A DNA stretch of 29,004 bases. It comes from a virus. The position numbers and the translations under genes are program-made. The DNA lies in IMG/VR virus record IMGVR_UViG_3300025133_004109, positions 1 to 29,004 of that record; one strand, given 5' to 3'. Positions 14,980-22,107 of the stretch are shown here, piece after piece. The notes under the pieces are model-generated. The model saw only the letters and a program-made list of their open reading frames with translations, was not told where the DNA came from and made no database searches. Numbering within the stretch: the first letter of the stretch is position 1; each line of letters opens with the position of its first letter.

Positions 14980-15395
14980 TGGTTAACGATACAGTAAATT
15001 GGGGAAATGATATGGGAGTTTTTTCGGGAACTCCTTTAAATGCATACGAAACGGGTCATTGTCTGACTATGTGTTCTGCTTTGAAGAATGGTATCACTAC
15101 CTCAGAACTCCATCCTGTTATAGCGGCTCCCACTAACGGAAGAACGATATTTTTGTGGGGGTGGGCTGCCGCCACCGCTGGAAATAGCAACTCTCAGTCT
15201 TTAGTTGCCGGTTTGAGAAATACAGGAGAATCCGTGAATAAGATAAGGGTGCAGTCTTCCTTACCAGGACCTCAATTCGTCAGATTAGCTGTCCCGGTAG
15301 AATTCCCGGACGGGGTAACATTAGACACAATTAAAACGGCGGAGCTCGGCGTCGGCGGTAATAATTACCTCACACTGATATACACATTATCTTAA
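14979..15395 (+). CDS. Small beta-rich protein, probable virion decoration/fibre-associated (paralogue 2)
   Basis: A 138-residue protein similar in layout to its upstream neighbour: GRTIFLWG at 54-61, a loop rich in Ala, Asn and Ser, SLPGPQFVRLAVPVEFP, and a closing strand NYLTLIYTLS. The start shares a base with the previous stop (TAATG), and GAGGGATG serves as ribosome-binding site. The pair probably arose by duplication. No catalytic motif is seen. The role is inferred from the neighbouring fibre gene. Confidence 0.6.
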   Translation: MVNDTVNWGNDMGVFSGTPLNAYETGHCLTMCSALKNGITTSELHPVIAAPTNGRTIFLWGWAAATAGNSNSQSLVAGLRNTGESVNKIRVQSSLPGPQFVRLAVPVEFPDGVTLDTIKTAELGVGGNNYLTLIYTLS

Positions 15396-15398
15396 CCT

Positions 15399-18300
15399 AT
15401 GGCTCCAGGCAGCAACGACTCGATTGATGTATCATCGGTAATCGACCCAGATAAGGTTGGAGGAACACCAGTTGATACAGTCAGACCGGGGGATGGAACG
15501 GACCATCGCCAGATTATTGTATTGGGTGACCCCCATACCATTGGTGGAGTTGCTGGTGTCGTAGATGGTCAATTAGTTGTATCCGCTGGACCCACTTCCT
15601 CGATGACCGTGGCTGGGGCTACTGCGAATGTCCCTGTTGTTAGAGCTTTAACAGACGCCGTTCTGAGTGTTGATAACATTGAATTTGGGGATGTCAATAT
15701 AGGGGGCACGGTTCATACGTCCTCTATCGGAGGCAAAACAGTATCTGCTTTAGTTACATCCGGTGTCACTGACCTCCTTCATATGGCAAAGTTAGATAGT
15801 ATTGAAGGTAAATTGGATACTATAGACAGTGTTTTAGATGACATTAAAACTGGAACTGATTATTTAGATGAAATTAAAACTGGAACTGATTATTTAGATG
15901 AAATTAAAACTGGAACTGATTATTTAGATGACATAGATGCGGACACTAATGCTATTAAAGGCACTTTGGATGACCATCTAGAAGAAGGATTCAACAACGT
16001 ATCGGGTGGTTTATATCACACTTCCGCAGGTCTGTTTAATGTTTCATCTACTATTAAAGGGCACATTGGGACTTGGTTGGACAACGTGCGGGTTAACCAT
16101 ACCGAGACTCCCGCCGTATCCGCCATGCGTGTCGCTTTACCTGTCGTAGCCGGTGAGTCTGGTGGAGCAACGAACCATCCAACAAATTTCTCTAGACTAG
16201 ACACTTCTGGTCTCTCCTCTATTAATGGTAGCGGGCTTATGACTCACGCTATTATGGTTGGGGATAGGTGGCAACCGATGAGGCAGACAGCTACTGGGCG
16301 AATTGGTGTTGAGGCGCGTATTGTATATCCGGACTCCCTAACCCAATGGATTAACCAGGGTGACTTGGGCTATACCGCCGATGGCGTGGGAGAGGTTAGT
16401 GCATTAAGAAACTTGATGTACGTCAGTGGTAACGATACCGAGGCTTTCCCCCTAATGGGAGACACGGGTGTTAGTGCCTTATACACAAGCGGAGTTAATG
16501 ATTATAATTTATCTAATATTACGGGTTCAGGTTTAGGTGACATAATTACTGTAAACTCTTCTGGTTTAGGAGACCTCATTACTGTAAACTCTTCTGGTTT
16601 AGGAGACATAATTACTGTAAACTCTTCTGGTCTGGGGGATTTAATTACTGTAAACTCTTCTGGTCTGGGGGATTTAATTACTGTAAACTCTTCTGGTTTA
16701 GGAGACATAATTACTGTAAACTCTTCTGGTCTGGGGGATTTAATTACTGTAAACTCTTCTGGTTTAGGAGACATAATTACTGTAAACTCTTCTGGTCTGG
16801 GGGATTTAATGACGCAATTACGAGAAAAGTGTCTACCTGTAAAACAAACATTCTGTCATGAAAATTGGACCTTCTCCAGCGATATACAAGCTCTCTCAGG
16901 GAATGGGTGCTTAGATGCATCTTCTTGTAACCCATGGATGGGTTTCTGGTTTGATACTATCCACGCACCAACCGTAAGGAACGCTAGCTGTACCCCCGAG
17001 GTCATATCTGATGTAGGTAATGATAAGGGAGACGATGGCGATACAGGTCTAACAATTCGAGGTAGCGACGGCGGCGGCAATGGTGGTGGGATTGGTGGTC
17101 CGCCCCACGACCACACCGAAAAGACCGGAATACAGGGGGACCAAAATAACCCTGACTGGGGAGAAAACGCGACCGACAGAGGTCCGGGTTATGACTTAAA
17201 CAAAGCCAGTGCTAGCAATCGAGGAGAATCTGAATACGCATTGGAGTGGCACGGCGGAGCTACGAGCGGCACTGTTCACGACATACCTCCTGATGAGTGG
17301 TATTGCCAACACGCTGTTAAGGTTGATGATGGTGATAATGAGGCAACTGAACTAGCCTTTAACCATAACCTAATGCCTATCGTAGCGCCTAGGAAGGCTG
17401 GCGGAGTTTGGGTTGCGGGCAAGGAAGCGATATCTAAAACCGCTTTTGTCAGGTTAGACAGACCGCATAGCGTTAACCCTCCATTAGGATGGATTCCTAA
17501 TGGGTGTAAGCACTTTTCTGAAAGTCCAGGGGGACAGATTGATAATTCATTCTCCGGCACGGTACGTATGACCAACAACCCGTTTGACATTAGACCTTCA
17601 GAGAATACGGGCTTCGGGTGGTCCTGGTACGACGCAATATCATTACCTAAGAATGTCTCTGCTACGTCTCCTAGCGCAAACGTATCCCCATCAGGAGAGC
17701 TTTGGGACTGGGCTGGTGCTTCAGCAACCGCAGCCGGGACGAACTACCAAGGCGTGAGCTACGCACATTGGGGGGTTAATCAAACTCTCGCTACCGCAGA
17801 AGCACAAAGCCCTCACATCCGTGAAGAAACCGGCGCCGTCGGGAAATGTCTGGTTGTTTCTGGTGGTTATGGAATGTTTGAAACTAGCAGTTGCGCCGTC
17901 GTACCCGAGCATTTTGCGTATATAAAAGACTTTAGCTCTTGCTGGGCTGTTCTTAGCTCTAATACAAACGTTCACCACGAAACCGTTACATTGCCGCATG
18001 GCACGGTGGTGGAAACACCAGCCTTAGAACCCAACACCGAGTACTTGATAACCGCAGAGGTTTCTTGCGTTAATGCAGGGTCTACGTATCGAGGTCAAGA
18101 TTATTCTGGAGCGTTATTTGTGTGGGGAGGAACTTGTTGGGAATCTTCTGCTCAATGTTATCCAACCTATAATGGGGGTGGGGGTCTGCAGTCTCCAAAT
18201 GAAGACAAAATCCACGACCTTCAGGTGTTCCACTCCCTACAGAGTCCGTATATTTTAGCAAAGGCGAGACATATAAACGGCAACCAAGACACTAGAGCTA

Positions 18301-19076
18301 ATTGGGGTAACAACACCACATATCAGGACTTAGGGGTTGTATCTTCCACGTTTAAGACGGATGCGTCATCTACTAACCTTGTATTGGGTTGGGCAGGGCT
18401 AAGGGACATTAGCCAAGGTTACGCAAACAATCACACAGACGTTTGGTGTATCCGTAATATATCTCTTTATAAGAAGTATTACAATACGTGTAAACGTGTA
18501 GTATTACATGGAATTACTATGGACTCAGCCGGAGACACCTCCCTGAAAGAGGATGCGTGGAATATCAAACCTGGGAAACCTAAAGGTACAATGACAGTTT
18601 ACGACGGAAAGTACCCCACGAACCATGGATTTGACCCGCATTGGGCTGGCTGGGCGGGGATTGCGTTTAGTGCTAATCCCTCAGGTCCCCCAGCTAGCGC
18701 TCTGCAATCGTATGGAGCGTTAAACAACACTCAACATGAATCAAACGTACACGCTGAATACAGACACCACGGGGATGCAGTGGGTATGACTAGACAAACC
18801 ACTTTTGACCCTCCTGTACCTTGTCACCCAGGTTACCCGGTGAGAGTAATGTGTACGGAAGAGTGGAATCCCGACTTTACACCTTTCATAGACAAAAAGA
18901 ACCAGGGAAGCGACCTCACTATATTAAACCACGGGGTGCGACCTAGTGATGTATACTGGAATGGTACTATTACCTACTCCATAGAAACTCTGAAGGACGC
19001 AGTGGCGCCCGTAATGACGACTGATACACGTAATCCTAATCAATTAGAAACACCTAACACGGACAAGTGTACATAA
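15399..19076 (+). CDS. Long tail-fibre/appendage-like protein with two tandem repeat arrays
   Basis: This 1225-residue protein is by far the largest here. Residues 1-145 are Gly/Val/Thr-rich beta sequence. Residues 146-175 carry a ten-residue repeat (LDEIKTGTDY) in a coiled-coil-like stretch. Residues 377-471 carry nine 11-residue units (SGLGDIITVNS or SGLGDLITVNS). A Gly-rich linker with HDHTEKTG lies near 555-575. The C-terminal part holds all 18 cysteines. Residues about 860-1025 (LEPNTEYLITAEVSC to CIRNISLYKKYY) have the strand order of carbohydrate-binding modules. This suggests a trimeric or shaft-like fibre with a glycan-binding distal part; receptor binding is inferred. There is no Shine-Dalgarno before ATG 15399. 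Confidence 0.7.
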   Translation: MAPGSNDSIDVSSVIDPDKVGGTPVDTVRPGDGTDHRQIIVLGDPHTIGGVAGVVDGQLVVSAGPTSSMTVAGATANVPVVRALTDAVLSVDNIEFGDVNIGGTVHTSSIGGKTVSALVTSGVTDLLHMAKLDSIEGKLDTIDSVLDDIKTGTDYLDEIKTGTDYLDEIKTGTDYLDDIDADTNAIKGTLDDHLEEGFNNVSGGLYHTSAGLFNVSSTIKGHIGTWLDNVRVNHTETPAVSAMRVALPVVAGESGGATNHPTNFSRLDTSGLSSINGSGLMTHAIMVGDRWQPMRQTATGRIGVEARIVYPDSLTQWINQGDLGYTADGVGEVSALRNLMYVSGNDTEAFPLMGDTGVSALYTSGVNDYNLSNITGSGLGDIITVNSSGLGDLITVNSSGLGDIITVNSSGLGDLITVNSSGLGDLITVNSSGLGDIITVNSSGLGDLITVNSSGLGDIITVNSSGLGDLMTQLREKCLPVKQTFCHENWTFSSDIQALSGNGCLDASSCNPWMGFWFDTIHAPTVRNASCTPEVISDVGNDKGDDGDTGLTIRGSDGGGNGGGIGGPPHDHTEKTGIQGDQNNPDWGENATDRGPGYDLNKASASNRGESEYALEWHGGATSGTVHDIPPDEWYCQHAVKVDDGDNEATELAFNHNLMPIVAPRKAGGVWVAGKEAISKTAFVRLDRPHSVNPPLGWIPNGCKHFSESPGGQIDNSFSGTVRMTNNPFDIRPSENTGFGWSWYDAISLPKNVSATSPSANVSPSGELWDWAGASATAAGTNYQGVSYAHWGVNQTLATAEAQSPHIREETGAVGKCLVVSGGYGMFETSSCAVVPEHFAYIKDFSSCWAVLSSNTNVHHETVTLPHGTVVETPALEPNTEYLITAEVSCVNAGSTYRGQDYSGALFVWGGTCWESSAQCYPTYNGGGGLQSPNEDKIHDLQVFHSLQSPYILAKARHINGNQDTRANWGNNTTYQDLGVVSSTFKTDASSTNLVLGWAGLRDISQGYANNHTDVWCIRNISLYKKYYNTCKRVVLHGITMDSAGDTSLKEDAWNIKPGKPKGTMTVYDGKYPTNHGFDPHWAGWAGIAFSANPSGPPASALQSYGALNNTQHESNVHAEYRHHGDAVGMTRQTTFDPPVPCHPGYPVRVMCTEEWNPDFTPFIDKKNQGSDLTILNHGVRPSDVYWNGTITYSIETLKDAVAPVMTTDTRNPNQLETPNTDKCT
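15834..15923 (+). repeat. Three 30-bp tandem repeats in the fibre gene
   Basis: Three 30-bp units in frame (15834-15863, 15864-15893, 15894-15923), each encoding LD(D/E)IKTGTDY, followed by a partial copy (LDDIDADT). Copies two and three are identical in DNA. Upstream residues (LDSIEGKLDTIDSVL) continue the same heptad-like pattern, so the repeat extends a coiled coil or beta-helical collar. Confidence 0.9.
16527..16811 (+). repeat. Nine 33-bp tandem repeats in the fibre gene
   Basis: Eight full 33-bp units and a partial ninth starting at 16791 encode SGLGD(I/L)ITVNS. Two DNA versions alternate: ggtttaggagacata (Ile type, units 3, 6, 8; unit 1 close) and ggtctgggggattta (Leu type, units 4, 5, 7, 9); unit 2 is a third version. 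The second half, attactgtaaactcttct, is constant. The pattern points to recent unequal recombination. The 11-residue period fits a repetitive beta-type shaft. Confidence 0.95.
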
Positions 19077-19079
19077 GAT

Positions 19080-19484
19080 ATGGCTACTAATATTGACCCA
19101 ACACGTAACTCACCTTTATCTCGGACAGGAGAATGGGGAGAGCAGAGGAATTATGCGCGGTACACCTTTGAGCCTGCTGACGACTCTAAGATTCAGACTG
19201 ACCCAATACCAACCGCAGGGTTTGAGTACGCTGTTATATTGTGGGACCCGGATTCCGATGGGACAAAACTAGATTTCGATAAAACCTCGTATTTAGCGTA
19301 TGACGCTAACACAGGCACGAAATACATTAAGGAAAACCCAGAGTGTGGTGTGGTTATAGCCACGGAGACCAAAGTAGGTTACATAGGAATGCCAGCTCTA
19401 CCCGCTCAGTTGGTTATCGAGACCCCCTGTGACGGCTCGCTGGTAGTAGAATTACACAATCCAGTAAACAGGAGAGTGAACTAA
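19080..19484 (+). CDS. Hypothetical protein of the virion-type block
   Basis: A 134-residue protein with an N-terminal polar arm (NIDPTRNSPLSRTGEWGEQ), then strands such as FEYAVILWDPDSDG and a Cys-containing section (NPECGVVIATETKVGYIG, IETPCDGSLVVEL). It looks beta-rich and cytoplasmic or virion-associated. No family is recognised. It lies 3 nt after the fibre gene and shares a base with the next start (TAATG), so it could be a fibre chaperone, tip or attachment protein; none of these is proven. Confidence 0.55.
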   Translation: MATNIDPTRNSPLSRTGEWGEQRNYARYTFEPADDSKIQTDPIPTAGFEYAVILWDPDSDGTKLDFDKTSYLAYDANTGTKYIKENPECGVVIATETKVGYIGMPALPAQLVIETPCDGSLVVELHNPVNRRVN

Positions 19485-19858
19485 TGTTTAATGAAACCAA
19501 TTATATCTCAGCCAGTGCTGTAGACTTTGATGCCAACGGGGATATTGCTATGTCTGACACAACATTAATAGCCGCTCCCGGGACTGGCTACCGTATTGTT
19601 TTATACGGAGTAAACATGTCAATGGCTGGAAGCACGGCTTCTACCGCAGGTAGGTTGTACCTAACTGATGGGGACAAAGGTACCTATACTATTTTGTGGC
19701 AACTAAGATGCCAAGGAGTATACCCTGTACAAAGTGATATGACATTCCCAGTAGGTGTTAAGCTAAGTGCTAACACCGCCCTCAAGATTACAGGCGAGGA
19801 AGACTCCGCCCAGGCATACGCATTCGGTACAGTTTATTACCGTATTGAGCGCACGTAA
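19484..19858 (+). CDS. Small beta-rich protein, probable virion decoration/fibre-associated (paralogue 3)
   Basis: A 124-residue protein that repeats the layout of the genes at 14581 and 14979: GYRIVLYG at 35-42, a Met/Ala/Ser-rich loop, a Leu-rich strand, TFPVGVKLSANTALKI, and a closing strand GTVYYRIERT. AGGAGAG upstream is a clear ribosome-binding site, and the start forms TAATG. It is the last gene before the tRNA region and the base-composition change. Confidence 0.6.
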   Translation: MFNETNYISASAVDFDANGDIAMSDTTLIAAPGTGYRIVLYGVNMSMAGSTASTAGRLYLTDGDKGTYTILWQLRCQGVYPVQSDMTFPVGVKLSANTALKITGEEDSAQAYAFGTVYYRIERT

Positions 19859-19887
19859 GCATAAGTCAAAGCTATTATAAGACTGGG

Positions 19888-19964
19888 GGGGATGTAGCTC
19901 AGTCGGTTAGAGCGCCGGTCTTATATGCCGTAGGTCCCAGGTTCAAGTCCTGGCATCCCTACCA
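19888..19964 (+). tRNA. tRNA-Ile (anticodon UAU)
   Basis: A full cloverleaf can be folded by hand: acceptor GGGGATG/CATCCCT (G-U at the end pair), D arm GCTC/GAGC, anticodon stem CCGGT/GCCGT with one C-T mismatch, seven-base loop CTTATAT with anticodon TAT at 19922-19924, T arm CCAGG/CCTGG with loop TTCAAGT, and an encoded CCA at 19962-19964. It would read AUA codons, which are common in the phage genes here. Confidence 0.88.
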
Positions 19965-20008
19965 TTATTACGTGCGTAAGTATAAGTCAAAGACTATAAT
20001 AATACTAA

Positions 20009-20048
20009 GGGGTACTAGTCCAGGGTTCGACTCCCAGGCACCCTACCA
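20009..20048 (+). pseudogene. tRNA remnant with only acceptor and T arms
   Basis: GGGGTAC (20009-20015) can pair with GCACCCT (20038-20044, one mismatch, one G-U). Between them is a T arm (CAGGG, loop TTCGACT, CCCAG, one A-A mismatch), and A-CCA follows at 20045-20048. The D and anticodon arms are missing: only five bases, TAGTC, separate the acceptor strand from the T arm. It is preceded by the same motif block as the intact tRNA. It is most likely a deleted tRNA, though a functional minihelix RNA is possible. Confidence 0.65.
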
Positions 20049-20092
20049 CGTAAATATAAGCGTTGCTATAAGTCAAGGCAAGGTATATAACA

Positions 20093-20620
20093 ATGAAAAC
20101 CCCATGGATAATAACTAATATGAAACAAGGAACAAAAGCAAATAAATCAGGATTGAAACTTGAATCCCAAGTTGAGAATCTTATCATCAAGAACTTGAAA
20201 GTAGACTCCGAGTATGCGAGTCGCTATAAGTCAAGAGAGGATAATGAGGATATTCTACTTAAGAATGTGCCATACACAAACATATATGGCAATACCAAAT
20301 GTCGCTCTGAGTTTGTCCTCTGCTATAAGTCAAGAAAGGTAAGGATAGAATGTAAAACCCAACATTCTGCTGGGAGTGTCGATGAAAAACTACCTTACCT
20401 TTACATGAACTTTACACAAACAATACCAGAATCCGAAGCAATCATTGTGATTGAAGGAAATGGATTTAAGCAAGGGGCAAAAGAGTGGTTGAAAACGAAT
20501 TGTAAAGGAACAAAGGTAAAAGTGATGGACTTATCTGAGTTTCAGCGATACATCATTAGTGGTATGCCGAAAATCGTTCCCTCAATACAGAATCGTATAA
20601 AAAACTGGTTGAGCGGTTAG
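20093..20620 (+). CDS. PD-(D/E)XK-like nuclease
   Basis: A 175-residue protein with the layout of small PD-(D/E)XK endonucleases: an N-terminal helix with LKLESQVENLI (Glu24), then EFVLCYKSRKVRIECKTQ, where Glu73, Glu86 and Lys88 (E-C-K) would form the metal site, followed by IVIEGNGFKQGAKEWL. Such enzymes cut DNA; in phages they serve as homing, repair or host-degrading nucleases. Two YKSR stretches are encoded by the ATAAGTCAA motif that also lies upstream. The ATG lacks a strong ribosome-binding site. Position beside tRNA genes at a compositional border would suit a mobile nuclease, but that is inference. Confidence 0.6.
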   Translation: MKTPWIITNMKQGTKANKSGLKLESQVENLIIKNLKVDSEYASRYKSREDNEDILLKNVPYTNIYGNTKCRSEFVLCYKSRKVRIECKTQHSAGSVDEKLPYLYMNFTQTIPESEAIIVIEGNGFKQGAKEWLKTNCKGTKVKVMDLSEFQRYIISGMPKIVPSIQNRIKNWLSG

Positions 20621-20688
20621 CCATTATCATAATAGACATTTCTCCCCAATACAAACTCCTGAATACCCTAAACTACATAAATACTTAT

Positions 20689-21066
20689 ATGAATAACATT
20701 TCGTTTCGACTAAACATGGATGATGATGAGGTATTTGCCTTTTTCAATATTCTACCTTTGGCTCGCATAACTGCGTCAGAGAAAGAACGAAAAGCGGTTA
20801 TGAGAATGATGGGATTCACAAGTGAGTCTTTATTTGTGAAAGAACTTGATTCTAGTAAGGTTATGCTAGAGCAATACTCTATACTATTATACCTCACGCA
20901 TTTGAGAACAGAAGATAAAGCCTTGAGTAATTTTTTTAAGCGACTAACTTGGTTAGATAAGGAAATGGAACAAAGGGTTAGAGATATGTTGTGGATTGAA
21001 AATGACGCTCCTAGTAACGAAGAGTTGTCTAAATGGTTTGAGGTTGAGTCCGACAAAGAGTTGTAA
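20689..21066 (+). CDS. Hypothetical helical protein
   Basis: A 125-residue, mostly helical acidic protein starting NNISFRLNMDDDEVFAFFNILPL and including EKERKAVMRMMGF, EQYSILLYLTHLRTEDK and LSNFFKRLTWLDKEMEQ. No family is recognised. There is no Shine-Dalgarno. CATAAATA (20676-20683), a 7/8 match to the T4-type late promoter TATAAATA, lies six bases before the ATG and would give a leaderless transcript. It is the first gene in the low-G+C module. Confidence 0.55.
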   Translation: MNNISFRLNMDDDEVFAFFNILPLARITASEKERKAVMRMMGFTSESLFVKELDSSKVMLEQYSILLYLTHLRTEDKALSNFFKRLTWLDKEMEQRVRDMLWIENDAPSNEELSKWFEVESDKEL

Positions 21067-21081
21067 TCTGAGGTCGTGGGC

Positions 21082-21120
21082 GTGTTCGTAAGTGTAGGCG
21101 GGCAAAGGACTTACGAACGC
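21082..21120. repeat. Inverted repeat in the gap before the AAA+/VWA operon
   Basis: GTTCGTAAG (21084-21092) pairs with CTTACGAAC (21110-21118), extended by two more pairs, around a 17-nt loop. A related sequence, CGACTTACACGAAC, follows about 50 nt later. There is no T run, so an intrinsic terminator is doubtful. It may be an operator, attenuator or origin-related structure in the 246-nt gap (21067-21312). Confidence 0.55.
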
Positions 21121-21224
21121 CATTTTACCCCCTGAGCGTAACTGCTTTGCTGTAAACGACTTACACGAACCTGTAATATAAAACAAGTTTATGTAAGTAT
21201 TTTTCTATTATGGCATAATAATAC

Positions 21225-21253
21225 TTGACAGGAAGCACTTTTTTTGGTATAAT
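21225..21253 (+). promoter_or_regulatory. Perfect sigma70 promoter
   Basis: TTGACA (21225-21230), a 17-nt spacer and TATAAT (21248-21253) match the bacterial sigma70 consensus exactly. Transcription should begin near 21260, giving a leader of about 53 nt that contains a small TGGGA/TCCCA hairpin and then AGGAGGT before the ATG at 21313. It should drive the AAA+/CobT-like/VWA operon early, using host polymerase. Confidence 0.92.
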
Positions 21254-21312
21254 ATATGTTCAATGTGGGACTCACAAACTCCCATTTCAACTCAATACTA
21301 AAAGGAGGTAAA

Positions 21313-22107
21313 ATGTTTGTAATAGATAAAATCAAGAAAGATATGATAGCGGAACTTGTTTCGCAAGAACAAAGTGTTCTATTGACAGGGGCAACAGGCT
21401 GTGGAAAGACTACTTTATGTAAGGAAATCGCTGATGACCTAGACATGAATGTGGTTATTGTAAACATGGGTTCGACACAAGATGCTCGCACTACACTAAT
21501 TGGTTATCACACATTACAAGATGGTGAAACCAAGTTTGAGAAATCTGCTTTCATAAATGCGATTCAACAAGAAAATACTTTGATTATTCTTGATGAGTTG
21601 AGTAGAGCAAGTGATGATGCGTATAACATTATCTTCCCACTTTTGGATTTTCGTAAAGAGGTTCATGTAGAAGAAACAGGTGAAACTATTAAAGTTGCTG
21701 ATGGCGTTAGATTTATCTCTACTGCCAATGTAGGTTTGGAATACTCATCTGCTCGTTCTATTGACAGGGCTTTACAAGACCGATTTATGATTTTCAACAT
21801 TCCATACATGACAGGAAAAGAGTTGAAAGGATACATTAAGACTGTTCATGGTAAGGAGATTGCTTCTTCTATGGCTAACTTGTGTAGTGTTTATGATTAT
21901 AGTCATCAACAATACGAAAAGTCTCGCATTTCTGCGAAAATGTCTCCTCGTATGATTCTAAACTGTTGTAGTTTAGTTGGTAAGTTTACTGATGCTGAAG
22001 TTATGAACAATGTTTTGTTGTCTATGTTTGAGCAAGATAGCAGTAGCATTACTTCTGACGCAAACATTATGCGTGAATACGCTGATTCTTTAGGAATGTT
22101 TAACTAA
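21313..22107 (+). CDS. MoxR/CobS-like AAA+ ATPase
   Basis: A 264-residue AAA+ protein with Walker A GATGCGKT (26-33), Walker B IILDELSRA (91-99), sensor 1 STANVG (Asn139), an arginine finger in RALQDRF (Arg157) and a late SPR sensor-2-type motif (KMSPRMIL). This matches the MoxR/CobS group, whose members work with VWA-domain partners to remodel or load metal into other proteins. The start is ATG 21313, with AGGAGGT at correct spacing; an in-frame ATG at 21256 lies before the expected transcript start. It shares one base with the next gene (TAATG), a CobT-like partner. Confidence 0.88.
   Translation: MFVIDKIKKDMIAELVSQEQSVLLTGATGCGKTTLCKEIADDLDMNVVIVNMGSTQDARTTLIGYHTLQDGETKFEKSAFINAIQQENTLIILDELSRASDDAYNIIFPLLDFRKEVHVEETGETIKVADGVRFISTANVGLEYSSARSIDRALQDRFMIFNIPYMTGKELKGYIKTVHGKEIASSMANLCSVYDYSHQQYEKSRISAKMSPRMILNCCSLVGKFTDAEVMNNVLLSMFEQDSSSITSDANIMREYADSLGMFN

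Larger units (their letters stand above)
19853..20333 (+). repeat. Cluster of five ATAAGTCAA motifs around tRNA and nuclease genes
   Basis: ATAAGTCAA occurs at 19861-19869, 19982-19990, 20068-20076, 20226-20234 and 20325-20333, all on the + strand. The first two copies sit in longer related blocks (CGTAAGyATAAGTCAAAG followed by TATTATAAG or TATAATAAT) just before the tRNA and the tRNA remnant. The third precedes the nuclease gene. The last two are inside it, encoding YKSR twice. They may be promoter parts, regulator-binding sites or iterons. Confidence 0.65.

Noticed and set aside
16502-16774. Open frame on the minus strand encoding a repeated EEFTVI(K/M)SP-type peptide
   Set aside because: It is the antisense mirror of the 33-bp repeats in the fibre gene. 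It has no ribosome-binding site, and it reads through only because the repeat lacks stops.
16527-16811. Possible CRISPR array
   Set aside because: Units are contiguous 33-bp in-frame repeats with no unique spacers, inside a long coding sequence.
19888-20048. Phage integration site (att) at the tRNA
   Set aside because: No integrase gene and no direct repeat of the tRNA 3' end was seen; the second element has a different T arm and so is not an att duplicate.
20676-20683. T4-type late promoter CATAAATA
   Set aside because: Only one convincing copy was found. The virion-type genes at 14581, 15399 and 19080 do not carry it, so it is noted only as a possibility in the gene entry.
21256-21312. 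Earlier in-frame ATG for the AAA+ ATPase
   Set aside because: It lies three bases after the -10 hexamer, before the expected transcript start, and lacks a ribosome-binding site; ATG 21313 has AGGAGGT.
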